From: Candidatus Equibacterium intestinale
Lineage (GTDB): Bacteria; Bacteroidota; Bacteroidia; Bacteroidales; UBA932
NCBI GenBank assembly: GCA_018064305.1
Contig: JAGHVP010000054.1
Coordinates: 1 to 18,596 of the forward strand
Direction of reading: 5' to 3'
Length of the DNA stretch: 18,596 nucleotides
Shown here: positions 1-8,117 of the stretch, piece after piece
Layout: every line of letters starts with the position of its first letter
Position numbering within the stretch: position 1 is the first letter of the stretch
Position numbers and translations under genes: made by a program
Notes under the pieces: generated by a model
Database searches by the model: none
Told to the model about the DNA's origin: nothing
Seen by the model: the letters and a program-made list of their open reading frames with translations, nothing else

Positions 1-2224
1 CAGGCTCAACTGCAGGTTGAACGGCAGGTTCCGGGGCTGGTTCCGGTGAAGGTTCATCCACAGGTTCTGCTGCTGGTTTAACGGCAGGTTCAGCCGCAGG
101 TTCCGGTGCCGATTCAGGTTCCACTCCGTGGGTCTGCTCCGGCTTTACCTCCGGCCCCGGCTTTGCTTCCTGCTCAGGCTCCGATTTTGCTTCGGGTTCG
201 GGCTCCGGATTGGGCTCCTGCTTTACTTCGGGCTTAGGTTCTGCTTTCTGCTCCATCTTCTGTTCTGCCGGTGCATTGGGGTTCACACCGCCCTTCCTGG
301 GACCGAAGATAGTTTCCAGATCATCTGAGAAAATCACCTCTTTCTCAAGCAGTTTGGCAGCCAGTGTCTCGAATCCGGCACGGTTCTCATTGAGAACGCG
401 TGTAGCGGTGGCGTAGGCTTCATCGATAATCTTCTTGACCTCGAGGTCTATCTCTTCAGCTTTCTTTTCGCTGTAAGGTTTTGCAAATGACATTTCGGAA
501 CGGCCGGTCGAATCATAATATGAAACATTGCCTACTATATCGCTCATACCGAAATATGTCACCATAGCATAAGCTTTCTTGGTAAGTTTCTCCAGGTCGT
601 TAAGGGCCCCTGTAGAGACATCACCGTTAATCATCTCCTCTGCCACACGTCCTGCAATGGTAGCGGCGAGTTCATCCTGCATCTGCTCTTTTGTGGTGAG
701 CTGCCTCTCTTCAGGAAGATACCAGGCTGCACCGAGGGCCTGTCCGCGCGGGATGATGGTAACCTTCAGCAGCGGATTTGCGTGAGGCAGCAGCCAGCTC
801 ACCGTGGCGTGGCCCGCCTCGTGATGGGCTATTGTATTCTTTTCTTCAGGAGAGATGATCTTGCTCTTGCGTTCGAGGCCTCCCACTATGCGGTCGACAG
901 CATCAAGGAAGTCCTGCTTCTCTACCTGCTTCTTCCCGTGACGGGCAGCTATCAGGGCAGCCTCATTCACAACGTTCGCGATATCGGCACCCGAGAAGCC
1001 GGGAGTCTGCTTTGCAAGGAATTCAATGTCCACTTCGGGGCTGAGCTTTATGCCGCGCAGGTGAACCTTGAAGATATCGAGGCGTTCGGGCAGCTCGGGC
1101 AGCTCCACATGGATCTGGCGGTCGAAACGGCCTGCACGGAGGAGGGCGCTGTCAAGCACATCGGCACGGTTGGTTGCAGCAAGGACAATCACACCCGAAT
1201 TGGTGCCGAAACCGTCCATCTCGGTAAGAAGCTGGTTGAGTGTGTTCTCTCGCTCGTCGTTAGATGAGAAGCCGATATTCTTGCTGCGGGCACGACCCAC
1301 TGCATCAATCTCATCGATGAACACAATGCACGGAGCTTTCTCCTTGGCCTGGTGGAAGAGGTCGCGGACACGCGAAGCGCCCACACCCACAAACATCTCC
1401 ACGAAATCAGAGCCCGACAGAGAGAAGAAAGGCACATTCGCCTCTCCGGCAACAGCTTTGGCAAGCAGAGTCTTTCCTGTGCCCGGAGGGCCTACGAGAA
1501 GCGCACCTTTGGGTATCTTTCCACCCAGCTCGGTATATTTCTTGGGGTTCTTCAGGAAATCGACAATCTCCATCACCTCGACCTTTGCCTCTTCAAGACC
1601 GGCCACATCCTTGAATGTGACCTTGTCTTTCTGGTCTTTCTCAAAAAGCTTTGCCTGCGACTTGCCCACATTGAAGATTCCGCCGCCACCGGCTCCACCT
1701 CCCATGCCCCGCATCGGGCGCATGAAAAGAGTGAAGAACAGCACCAGCATGAGCAGCAGCCATATCCAGTCGAATGCACGCGCCCAGTTGTTGTTATGTT
1801 CTTCCATCACCAGCTCGAAGCGGTCTTCGTAAGGCATCTCTGCAAGAAGGGCGTCGAACTCATGCTCGGCATCGAAACTGCCGGAAACAAGGAAATAGAA
1901 ATAAGGCTTGTTCTTGAACTGGTCGCCAGCGGGGAATACATTCTTGTATTTGTCGGCGTACTCACTCTTGATGTATACTTCTCCGCGGTTGCTGTTGCGG
2001 ATGAACACTATCTTCTCTACGGTTCCTGTCCTGATGATCTCGTCACGCACCTCGAACCACTCTTTCTTTACAGGGTCGGGCGCACCGCTGGTGGCCCACA
2101 GATAGCCGAGGCCTCCAAGCAGCAGTATATATACCAGCAATATCAGCGGTTTCGGTTTTCTGGGCTGAATGTTGCCGGCCAGTTTCTTTCTCTGCGTATT
2201 CTTCTTGTTATTGTTCGAATTCAT
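1..2224 (-). CDS. ftsH: ATP-dependent zinc metalloprotease FtsH (3' end outside window)
   Basis: Membrane-anchored AAA+ protease that unfolds and degrades membrane and short-lived cytosolic proteins as a hexamer. The frame starts at an ATG at 2224 preceded by the purine-rich AGGAAGAGGA and stays open for 741 codons to the window edge. In order: a basic N-terminus, a first membrane segment (about residues 25-45), an extracytoplasmic domain, a second membrane segment ending in F-M-R-P, a glycine-rich linker, Walker A GPPGTGKT (about 245-252), Walker B FIDEID, the second region of homology (ATNRADVL...RAGRFDR), and the zinc site HEAGH (H468, E469, H472) with the later LNDLEK segment supplying the expected third ligand. 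The usual FtsH body ends near residue 645; beyond it a Pro/Glu/Ala/Lys-rich tail of at least 95 residues continues off the edge. It sits 9 bases downstream of rsfS in an apparent operon. Identity is certain; the true C-terminus is not visible. Confidence 0.97.
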   Translation of the reverse strand, partial: MNSNNNKKNTQRKKLAGNIQPRKPKPLILLVYILLLGGLGYLWATSGAPDPVKKEWFEVRDEIIRTGTVEKIVFIRNSNRGEVYIKSEYADKYKNVFPAGDQFKNKPYFYFLVSGSFDAEHEFDALLAEMPYEDRFELVMEEHNNNWARAFDWIWLLLMLVLFFTLFMRPMRGMGGGAGGGGIFNVGKSQAKLFEKDQKDKVTFKDVAGLEEAKVEVMEIVDFLKNPKKYTELGGKIPKGALLVGPPGTGKTLLAKAVAGEANVPFFSLSGSDFVEMFVGVGASRVRDLFHQAKEKAPCIVFIDEIDAVGRARSKNIGFSSNDERENTLNQLLTEMDGFGTNSGVIVLAATNRADVLDSALLRAGRFDRQIHVELPELPERLDIFKVHLRGIKLSPEVDIEFLAKQTPGFSGADIANVVNEAALIAARHGKKQVEKQDFLDAVDRIVGGLERKSKIISPEEKNTIAHHEAGHATVSWLLPHANPLLKVTIIPRGQALGAAWYLPEERQLTTKEQMQDELAATIAGRVAEEMINGDVSTGALNDLEKLTKKAYAMVTYFGMSDIVGNVSYYDSTGRSEMSFAKPYSEKKAEEIDLEVKKIIDEAYATATRVLNENRAGFETLAAKLLEKEVIFSDDLETIFGPRKGGVNPNAPAEQKMEQKAEPKPEVKQEPNPEPEPEAKSEPEQEAKPGPEVKPEQTHGVEPESAPEPAAEPAVKPAAEPVDEPSPEPAPEPAVQPAVEP
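2..250 (-). repeat. Degenerate hexameric repeat encoding a Pro-Glu-Ala-rich FtsH tail
   Basis: The 3' end of ftsH becomes low complexity. On the plus strand the hexamer CAGGTT recurs about seven times in the first 120 bases and the 11-mer AACGGCAGGTT occurs twice (20-30 and 80-90). Translated, this gives short units such as [12 protein letters not shown] and PEPE, with Glu, Pro and Ala dominating and Lys mixed in. The frame is kept throughout, so the repeat is translated. It is probably disordered. Such repeats can change length by slippage. The far end lies outside the window. Confidence 0.8.
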
Positions 2225-2233
2225 TCCTCTTCC

Positions 2234-2596
2234 TTATTCCTGGTCCTCAAATACTTGTTTCGGTGCATCTGACCAAAGCTCTTCAAGACGGTAAAAGTCG
2301 CGGTATTCGGTCTTGAACACATGAACCACGATATCGCCGTAGTCGAGAATCACCCAGAAGGCGTTCTCCCTTCCCTGTGTGCGCAGAGGGTCGCGTCCGG
2401 CCTTGGTGTACATCATATCCGACACATTGTCGGCAATCGCAACGACCTGGGTCGTGCTGTCGGCATTGCATACAACGAACTGGTCGGTAATTGCCGTTCC
2501 AATCCCTGTAAGGTCCATTGCAACGACATTCTGAGCCTTCTTCTCCAACATCGCCTCTGCAATCACTTTCACTTCCTGTTTCTGTATTTCACTCAT
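2234..2596 (-). CDS. rsfS: Ribosome silencing factor RsfS
   Basis: RsfS (Iojap/DUF143 family) binds ribosomal protein L14 on the 50S subunit and blocks subunit joining when nutrients are short. About 120 residues from this start, the usual family size. Recognisable family stretches are the DLTGIGTAITDQFVVC region, STTQVVAIAD, and the C-terminal LDYGDIVVHVF followed by YRLEELW. The frame has a first ATG at 2614, but I prefer the second ATG at 2596 (MSEIQK...), because a start at 2614 would leave almost no space to the divergent birA. The next gene, ftsH, starts 9 bases after the stop, so the two are probably cotranscribed. Function is well supported; the start is less so. Confidence 0.92.
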   Translation of the reverse strand: MSEIQKQEVKVIAEAMLEKKAQNVVAMDLTGIGTAITDQFVVCNADSTTQVVAIADNVSDMMYTKAGRDPLRTQGRENAFWVILDYGDIVVHVFKTEYRDFYRLEELWSDAPKQVFEDQE

Positions 2597-2641
2597 AATT
2601 GTAGAATATTTCAAAAAATGTATATATTAGCGTTCAAAGTT
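2597..2641. promoter_or_regulatory. AT-rich divergent rsfS/birA intergenic region
   Basis: With the preferred starts, only 45 very AT-rich bases separate the two divergent genes, so both promoters must lie here or extend into the coding ends. I see only poor matches to the Bacteroidetes -7 consensus (for example TACATTTT on the minus strand), so no specific promoter is called. Confidence 0.4.
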
Positions 2642-3352
2642 ATGAAAATTAAATGGTATAACATAATCGAATCCACAAATTCGAAGCTTTCTTCACTAAA
2701 GAATTCCTGCCCCGACAAACAGGTCGTTGCAGCCTATGAGCAGAGTGCCGGCAAGGGACAGCGGGGCAATGTGTGGGAAAGCGAACCGCGGAAGAACCTG
2801 ACCTTCTCCATACTGTTCTATCCCACAGGCATACAGGCAAAAGACCAGTTCCTGATCTCCCAGGCCGTGGCAGTTGGAATCTGCAGCTATATCCGCGGAA
2901 AAGGGATTGAATCAGAGATCAAATGGCCCAACGACATATATGTCGGAGGGAAGAAGATCTGTGGAATCCTAATAGAAAACGCCATCGAAGGCCCCATGCT
3001 GAAAAGCTCAATTGCAGGCATCGGCATCAACATAAACCAGAAGGTGTTTCCCGGCTACCTGCCGAACCCCACCTCACTGGTTCTCCTTTCCGACAGGACG
3101 TTCCGCATAGAAGACGAGCTGGAAGAACTGCTGGGTTATATCTTCGAAGAATATGACAGCATCGGTTCCCAGACGGTGGAAAAATATCTGGACAGGCTGT
3201 ATCTCAAAGACATACACCACATCTACACCGACACTGCCACAGGCAAGCGGTTTGACGGATGCATCCGCACAGTCACCCCCGAGGGATGCCTGGTAGTTGA
3301 ATGTGAAAACGGAGAGGAAAGAACCTTTGCCTTCAAGGAGATAGCCTACTAG
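2642..3352 (+). CDS. birA: Biotin--[acetyl-CoA-carboxylase] ligase (monofunctional BirA)
   Basis: Activates biotin with ATP and attaches it to the biotin carboxyl carrier protein lysine of carboxylases. The 236-residue product has the catalytic-domain hallmarks: an IIESTN start, GKGQRGNVW (the GRGRRG-type adenylate loop), KWPNDIYV, KKICGILIE, GIGININQ, and a small C-terminal beta domain ending in TPEGCLVVE. There is no N-terminal winged helix, so it should be a ligase only, not a repressor as in E. coli. The open frame extends upstream to 2321 across rsfS in antisense, and an in-frame ATG exists at 2618; I chose the ATG at 2642 because family proteins begin just before the I-x-S-T-N motif. 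Its stop overlaps that of the convergent rpe. Confidence 0.95.
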   Translation: MKIKWYNIIESTNSKLSSLKNSCPDKQVVAAYEQSAGKGQRGNVWESEPRKNLTFSILFYPTGIQAKDQFLISQAVAVGICSYIRGKGIESEIKWPNDIYVGGKKICGILIENAIEGPMLKSSIAGIGININQKVFPGYLPNPTSLVLLSDRTFRIEDELEELLGYIFEEYDSIGSQTVEKYLDRLYLKDIHHIYTDTATGKRFDGCIRTVTPEGCLVVECENGEERTFAFKEIAY

Positions 3353-3999
3353 GCGTTGGCCATGAACGCTATCGTCGCCTTGGGGTCCTCAGAGCCGAAC
3401 ACTGCACTTCCTGCAACAAAGGCATCCACTCCTGCCTCGGCCAGCATTGCAATATTGTCGCGGCACACGCCACCGTCAATCTCGATGAGGCAGCCGGGGT
3501 TGACCTTCTCGATCACCGCCTTCAGCTTCTTCACCTTCTCAACAGACTGAGGAATGAACGACTGTCCTCCGAAACCGGGGTTCACCGACATGATCAGCAC
3601 GAAATCCAGTTCAGGGAGTATATCTTCAAGAAGCATCACATTTGTGTGCGGGTTCACAGCCACACCTGCCTTCATTCCGCATGCATGGATATTCTGCACT
3701 GTGCGGTGAAGATGGGGACATGCCTCATAATGCACGCTCAGGTACTCCACACCGAGCTTTGCGAACTGAGGAATATATTTGTCGGGCTCCACAATCATCA
3801 GATGGGCATCCATGGTCTTCTTTGTGAGTGCGGCCATCCTCTTCACCACAGGGAATCCGAATGAGATGTTAGGGACGAAGACACCGTCCATGATGTCCAG
3901 ATGAATCCATTCACAGTCAGAGCTGTTGATCATTTCAAAGTCTTTCTCCAGATTGCCGAAATCTGCCGAAAGCATGGAGGGAGCGATTATGTTTTTCAT
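3349..3999 (-). CDS. rpe: Ribulose-phosphate 3-epimerase
   Basis: Interconverts ribulose-5-phosphate and xylulose-5-phosphate in the non-oxidative pentose phosphate pathway. The 216-residue length is normal for this TIM-barrel family. Visible signatures: IAPSMLSADFGNL at the start, HLDIMDGVFVPN (metal-binding His and catalytic Asp), DAHLMI, VHYEAC, MSVNPGFGGQSF, IEIDGGV with the second catalytic Asp, and VAGSAVFG for phosphate binding. It lies 21 bases after the stop of lptD on the same strand, so it is probably the second gene of that transcript. Its TAG stop and the birA TAG stop are formed from the same CTAG on opposite strands. Confidence 0.97.
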   Translation of the reverse strand: MKNIIAPSMLSADFGNLEKDFEMINSSDCEWIHLDIMDGVFVPNISFGFPVVKRMAALTKKTMDAHLMIVEPDKYIPQFAKLGVEYLSVHYEACPHLHRTVQNIHACGMKAGVAVNPHTNVMLLEDILPELDFVLIMSVNPGFGGQSFIPQSVEKVKKLKAVIEKVNPGCLIEIDGGVCRDNIAMLAEAGVDAFVAGSAVFGSEDPKATIAFMANA

Positions 4000-4020
4000 A
4001 TCGAATTGTATAATATTCTG

Positions 4021-6732
4021 TTAATTATCCCAGTAGCTTGAAGACTTGTCATACTTGAGCAGGTCTGCAAGTGCGCTTGCCTTTGCCTGGATGCGGAAGC
4101 TCCAGCTCGACCATTTTCCTGAAGGAACCCACGACACGGCAATGTTGAAGCAGTGCAGGTCATACCCCGCTGTGAGCTGGGATGTGGTCATCTTGAGCTG
4201 CGTGAGGTCGAAACCGGTGTTCATGGTGAAGTTCAGGGCCTTGGTGAGTTTCAGCTGGCCGCTGAGGCTGGTGGTGCTGGTTATCTTGTTCACTTTCTGC
4301 AAAGTGTTGTTGGCATTGCTGTACGACGACGAATATGAAAAGTTCAGGCTGACGTTCAGGCTCCACGGAGTCTCCGGGTTCAGGTAGTAGAGCCAGCCTC
4401 CAGGAATGTATTCTCCAGTTACAGGATGGTAATAGACCCTGTAGTACTCTGTCTCGCCGTGGTCACTTGACGAGGGCTCAGCATCGTTGCGGCCGTCGTT
4501 GCCGTCGATCGTACCTTTTCCGCTGAACGAATATGAAGTGGATGCCGAGGCATTTGTGATTCTTCCGAGCTTGCCTTTGCTCACAAGCATGAAGGTGTTG
4601 CACCTCTGCCCCTTCGAGTTGACATCATACGGGTCGATTGACATATTTCCGTTGATACCGACTTTCTGGAACACTGTTGTACTTCCGGAGATTGAGATTG
4701 CCGCCATCTTGAGCGAGTCTGCCAGGAAGTTGTACGAACTGCTGATGCTGAGCTGGTCTATCAGCTTCACTTTCTTTGTGCCCACACCGGTGGTGTCCTT
4801 CAAATCCTTTACCTTGGCTTCCAGGTTGTTACCGAACGAGAAGCTCATGGAACCTGTCTTACCTTTGCCGGGAGGCGAGTTAAGCTGCCCCGCATAGATG
4901 TTGTAGTCTTTTGTCACTTCCTTCCCCTTGCTGTCTACGTATGTCATGGTTCTCCAACCGTTGGCATATGTTCCAAGTTCGGGCTTGTACGACAGGCTGA
5001 ACGACGGGGTTATCATGTGTCTGATGGCCTGCAGCTTGCCGCGCGGATTGAACTGGAACAGTCCGTAGATTCGGGTACTCATGGAGATTGACGCCGAATA
5101 GTTCTGCGTAATGCCGATAGTGCTGAACTGCTTCGACATTTCGGTTACAACCTTGTCTGTTCCAGCATCATACATCTGGCTCTGCTCTCTGAAGAACATG
5201 TTGGCTCCGTACGAGACGCTGGGCGAGAAGTTGAAATATTTCAGCAGTGTGAAGGCAGGCAGACCGATTGCGAAGTTGTGGTTCATACCGTTGTTGAACT
5301 TGTCGGTGAAACCGGGCTGCATGAACTCTCTTGCCTTGAAGTTGATCTTGTTCTGGAAAGATGTGTTGTAGCTGAGCGAGATCTGCTCGTAGAAGCGTTC
5401 CTTGCCCACCCTGCTCTTCCTCTTGAAGGGATAGAAGCGGTTTACGCTGAATGTAAGGTTAGGAAGCGTGAACACATACGAACTGTCTTTGGTGTTCTGG
5501 CTGTGCAGCATATTAAGCGAGAGGCTTCCGAACGAGAATGTCTTTGAATAAGAAATTGAAGACGATGTCTGGCTCTGCAGGGCCTCCTGGACACTCTGGG
5601 AGTTGTACCTGCTGTTCGAAGGGCTCGAGAAGTTGACCGAAGCCTTGAACGATGTTCCGGGGCGCGCCTTAGGGTCCTGGGAATGAGACCACTTGATACC
5701 GAAGTTCTTCGACTCGAAATAGCTCGAGGTACCTTTCTCACCGGTGATGTCCACTGAATACGTCATATTCAGCTGACCGTTGTATGCATATCTCTTCTTG
5801 TAGCGGGATGTCACCTCTGCGGCCCATGATCCATAGCTGTATATGTCTCCGCTGAACGCAATGTCGAAATGGTCGTTGAGCACAAAATAATAACCGAGGT
5901 CACGCATATACAGGCCTCGCGCGTTCTCTTCACCGTACGATGGCATCATGATACCGCTGGCACGGTCGGGCATGCTGGGCACGAACCCGAAAGGCAGCGC
6001 CAGAGGAAGCGGCACATCCTCCACCACAAGGTAGGCCGGGCCGAACACGGTCTTGTTCGTGGGTTTGGTAATGATCTTCGCCGCAGTCATCTGCAGGTAA
6101 TAGTGCGGATGCTCTGCATCGCATACGGTATATTTTCCCTTTGCTATGTTCACGCTCTGGTCTTCCAGCATCTTCAGGTTCTCTCCCCTCAATTCGCCGT
6201 CGTCCTGGTTGGTGACCATATTCTTGATCTTGGCCTTCTTTGTATCAAAGCTGTAGTATATCTCTTCCATGGTATACTTCGTACCATGGTCGGTAAGTTC
6301 CGGCTGCCCCACCCATTTGTTGTTGTAATCCTTTGTTCCGCGGGCGTATACGATATTGTGGTCGAGGTCGTAGGCCATGTAGTCGGCCTTGATTTCCACG
6401 TTGCCGTACTTGACCGAGACGTCACCATAATAATATATGACCTTGCGGCCGTCTGAGAAGTCTTCGATGACCGAGTCACGGGCAGAAGAGAAGGCAGGCC
6501 TGTCTATCATGCTCTTAGGCGCGAGGACCAGGGCGTTGCCGGTCGAATCTGTTTCCGGGTTCACTGCAAGCGAGTCGGGGATGGCTGCCAGACTGTCGGG
6601 TACCGGCAACTCGTCAAGGACACCTGCAACTGAATCAGCCGCAGCCGACAGCTCCGGAACATCCTGGGCTGAGGCGGCAGGTGAAACGCACAGAATCACA
6701 AGAAGCAGCAATATATATTTTAATCGGTGCAC
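4021..6732 (-). CDS. lptD: LptD-like outer-membrane LPS assembly protein
   Basis: Beta-barrel protein expected to insert lipopolysaccharide into the outer leaflet of the outer membrane. The 903 residues begin with a signal peptide (hydrophobic core 6-18, cleavage likely after SAASA near 22), then a low-complexity Ser/Asp/Pro linker, an OstA/LptA-like jelly-roll domain (about 95-220, with GDVSVKYGNVEIKAD and the Bacteroidetes-type YTVCDAEHPHYY motif at 201-212), then a long C-terminal region of alternating aromatic and Ser/Asn/Thr strands typical of a barrel. The start is GTG; an in-frame TAA lies only four codons upstream and no ATG is available. It is divergent from the amidase and is followed by rpe. 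The pairwise cysteine pattern of E. coli LptD is not obvious; Cys204 is in the N-terminal domain and the other mature cysteines lie in the barrel. Confidence 0.92.
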   Translation of the reverse strand: MHRLKYILLLLVILCVSPAASAQDVPELSAAADSVAGVLDELPVPDSLAAIPDSLAVNPETDSTGNALVLAPKSMIDRPAFSSARDSVIEDFSDGRKVIYYYGDVSVKYGNVEIKADYMAYDLDHNIVYARGTKDYNNKWVGQPELTDHGTKYTMEEIYYSFDTKKAKIKNMVTNQDDGELRGENLKMLEDQSVNIAKGKYTVCDAEHPHYYLQMTAAKIITKPTNKTVFGPAYLVVEDVPLPLALPFGFVPSMPDRASGIMMPSYGEENARGLYMRDLGYYFVLNDHFDIAFSGDIYSYGSWAAEVTSRYKKRYAYNGQLNMTYSVDITGEKGTSSYFESKNFGIKWSHSQDPKARPGTSFKASVNFSSPSNSRYNSQSVQEALQSQTSSSISYSKTFSFGSLSLNMLHSQNTKDSSYVFTLPNLTFSVNRFYPFKRKSRVGKERFYEQISLSYNTSFQNKINFKAREFMQPGFTDKFNNGMNHNFAIGLPAFTLLKYFNFSPSVSYGANMFFREQSQMYDAGTDKVVTEMSKQFSTIGITQNYSASISMSTRIYGLFQFNPRGKLQAIRHMITPSFSLSYKPELGTYANGWRTMTYVDSKGKEVTKDYNIYAGQLNSPPGKGKTGSMSFSFGNNLEAKVKDLKDTTGVGTKKVKLIDQLSISSSYNFLADSLKMAAISISGSTTVFQKVGINGNMSIDPYDVNSKGQRCNTFMLVSKGKLGRITNASASTSYSFSGKGTIDGNDGRNDAEPSSSDHGETEYYRVYYHPVTGEYIPGGWLYYLNPETPWSLNVSLNFSYSSSYSNANNTLQKVNKITSTTSLSGQLKLTKALNFTMNTGFDLTQLKMTTSQLTAGYDLHCFNIAVSWVPSGKWSSWSFRIQAKASALADLLKYDKSSSYWDN

Positions 6733-6746
6733 AGGTGGCCTTTATT

Positions 6747-6779
6747 CAAATTTATTGTCTATCTTTGCAAAAACGCAAA
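6747..6779 (-). promoter_or_regulatory. Candidate lptD promoter (Bacteroidetes type)
   Basis: On the minus strand, TTTG (6776-6779) is followed after exactly 21 bases by TAAATTTG (6747-6754), matching the -33/-7 consensus TTTG and TAnnTTTG. A start a few bases downstream would give a leader of only about 10 bases before the GTG. A second -7-like octamer (TAATTTTG) lies further upstream on the same strand. Confidence 0.6.
6760..6767 (+). promoter_or_regulatory. Candidate -7 box of the amidase gene
   Basis: TATCTTTG fits the TAnnTTTG consensus exactly. The expected -33 position shows only GTGG, a weak match. Transcription would start near 6773, about 30 bases before the ATG. The box lies inside the spacer of the opposing lptD promoter. 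Confidence 0.5.
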
Positions 6780-6802
6780 ATTAAAAAATTTTCACAACTT
6801 AT

Positions 6803-7906
6803 ATGCCGTTTTCTGTTGCCAGAAGAGTTTTTGTTGCCATTACGGCTTTATTTCTCGCATTTTGCACCGCAACTGCGCAGAACCTCGACTGTGTTGTGAT
6901 AGACGCGGGGCACGGCGGGCACGATTCCGGCGCCATATCGGCAGACGGCAGGCTCAAGGAGAAGAATGTGGTTCTTGACATAGCTCTCCGCCTTGGCAGG
7001 AAGATAGAGGAAGAGTTTGACGACGTCAAAGTCATCTACACCCGCGACAAGGATGTCTTCGTTCCTCTCGAGCAGAGGTCGGACATTGCGAACAAGAAGC
7101 ACGCAGACCTGTTCATATCCATCCACTGCAACTCGGTCCCCAAAGGGAAGGCAGCCCCTTCGGGATGTGAAACCTTCGTAATGGGAATGCACAAGAACGA
7201 GGCGAACATGGAAGTGTGCAAGACAGAGAACTCGGTGATTCTGCTTGAAGAGGACTACAGCACCAAATATCAGGGATACGACCCGAACGACACGGAAAGC
7301 TTCATATTCTTCAACCTGATGCAGAATGCCTACTTCGAGCAGAGCCTGATAATGGCCGATCTGTGCCAGCAGGAGCTGCACAAGGGGCCGATTGCAGGCA
7401 ACAGGGGCATCAAGCAGGGCGGTCTTCTGGTACTGTGGCGCACAACTATGCCGTCGGTACTGGTGGAGCTCGGATTCATAACAAATTCCGGAGACCGGTC
7501 CGTCCTGGCATCTGAAGCGAAGAGAGATGCTCTTGCCACTGACCTTTTCAACGCTTTTGCAAGATTCAAGGAACAGTACGACATAGAACCCGGGGAAGAC
7601 AAGCAGGAAGATTCTGTAGGAGTCACTGCAGACAAACCCGAAGAGGCAGAGCCGGCGGCAGTGGAAAAAGCTGACACACCGGAAGGATATTTCACCATAC
7701 AGGTGTTCGCCGGATCTAAGAAACTGGCTCCCGGATCAAGCGAATTCAAAGAAGAGAAGGACACTGGATGCCACCTGGTGGGCAACACATATAAATACAC
7801 TGTCGGAAGGTTCGGTTCAAGGGCTGAAGCCGACTCGTACAGGGCAGGAATAAGTGCAAAATTCCCCGGTTGTTTCGTCATCCATTCGTCTGCTTACAAA
7901 GACTGA
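6803..7906 (+). CDS. Secreted N-acetylmuramoyl-L-alanine amidase with C-terminal SPOR domain
   Basis: Zinc amidase (Amidase_3/AmiC family) that cuts the bond between MurNAc and the stem peptide, typically during cell separation. The 367 residues start with a signal peptide (cleavage likely near TATA-Q26). The catalytic domain shows DAGHGGHDSG with zinc ligand H37, SIHCNS with a further ligand His, a KTENSVI segment with the zinc-binding Glu, and VELGFITN carrying the catalytic Glu. After an acidic linker (about 268-292) comes a SPOR-type domain (about 293-365: YFTIQVFAGS ... YKYTVGRFGSRAEADSY), which binds glycan strands lacking stem peptides and usually targets proteins to the septum. The domain holds two cysteines. 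It is divergent from lptD. I leave the symbol blank because several paralogues share this architecture. Confidence 0.93.
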   Translation: MPFSVARRVFVAITALFLAFCTATAQNLDCVVIDAGHGGHDSGAISADGRLKEKNVVLDIALRLGRKIEEEFDDVKVIYTRDKDVFVPLEQRSDIANKKHADLFISIHCNSVPKGKAAPSGCETFVMGMHKNEANMEVCKTENSVILLEEDYSTKYQGYDPNDTESFIFFNLMQNAYFEQSLIMADLCQQELHKGPIAGNRGIKQGGLLVLWRTTMPSVLVELGFITNSGDRSVLASEAKRDALATDLFNAFARFKEQYDIEPGEDKQEDSVGVTADKPEEAEPAAVEKADTPEGYFTIQVFAGSKKLAPGSSEFKEEKDTGCHLVGNTYKYTVGRFGSRAEADSYRAGISAKFPGCFVIHSSAYKD

Positions 7907-8019
7907 AAATGTTAGATTTCCATTTGATTTTTTAATATTGACATTATCAACTACTTAAGTGTCACCGCATTTTGTAAATCACTGACGCACAGCAAGATAA
8001 CACAATAGAAAAAATTTAA

Positions 8020-8049
8020 ATTGAATATCAGACACTTATAATTTCTTTG
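8020..8049 (+). promoter_or_regulatory. Weak candidate dnaA promoter
   Basis: ATTG (8020-8023) and TTTCTTTG (8042-8049) are spaced 18 bases apart. The second differs from TAnnTTTG at one position and the spacer is one base short of the usual 19-21. The leader to the ATG would be about 60 bases. Confidence 0.3.
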
Positions 8050-8051
8050 AT

Positions 8052-8067
8052 ATTTGCAATAGCAAAT
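8052..8067. promoter_or_regulatory. Inverted repeat just downstream of the candidate dnaA -7 box
   Basis: ATTTGC-AATA-GCAAAT is a perfect 6-base inverted repeat with a 4-base centre. Allowing a two-base offset, the arms extend further (TTG on the left, CAA on the right). It overlaps the likely transcription start, a common operator position, but could also be a small RNA hairpin in the leader. Confidence 0.4.
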
Positions 8068-8117
8068 CAATTTTTTATTAATCTTTTTTTTCACATACTT
8101 TGTTATCGGAATCAACG

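Larger units (their letters stand above)
7907..8117. other. Intergenic region upstream of dnaA
   Basis: 211 bases without a gene, strongly AT-rich toward the right end, with long T-runs at 8071-8090. I see no convincing terminator after the amidase and no perfect TTATCCACA-type DnaA box (the nearest is TTATCAACT around 7945). It holds a candidate promoter and an inverted repeat, listed separately. Confidence 0.6.

Noticed and set aside
51..64. DnaA-box-like sequence TCATCCACA
   Set aside because: One mismatch, isolated, and inside the repetitive coding tail of ftsH.
2..250. CRISPR-like direct repeats at the left edge
   Set aside because: The repeats are short, degenerate, in frame and lack unique spacers; they encode a Pro-Glu-rich tail.
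1352..2272. 306-codon plus-strand open frame
   Set aside because: It lies wholly antisense to ftsH, whose motifs are unmistakable on the other strand, and the translated product resembles no family I know.
2321..2641. N-terminal extension of birA through rsfS
   Set aside because: The extra 107 residues are the antisense of rsfS and do not form the winged-helix domain that a bifunctional BirA would have.
5869..6456. 195-codon plus-strand open frame
   Set aside because: Antisense to the lptD N-terminal domain; no start signal or recognisable domain.
7907..8117. Replication origin beside dnaA
   Set aside because: No cluster of TTATCCACA-type boxes is visible; the nearest, TTATCAACT, has two mismatches. 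AT-richness alone is not enough.
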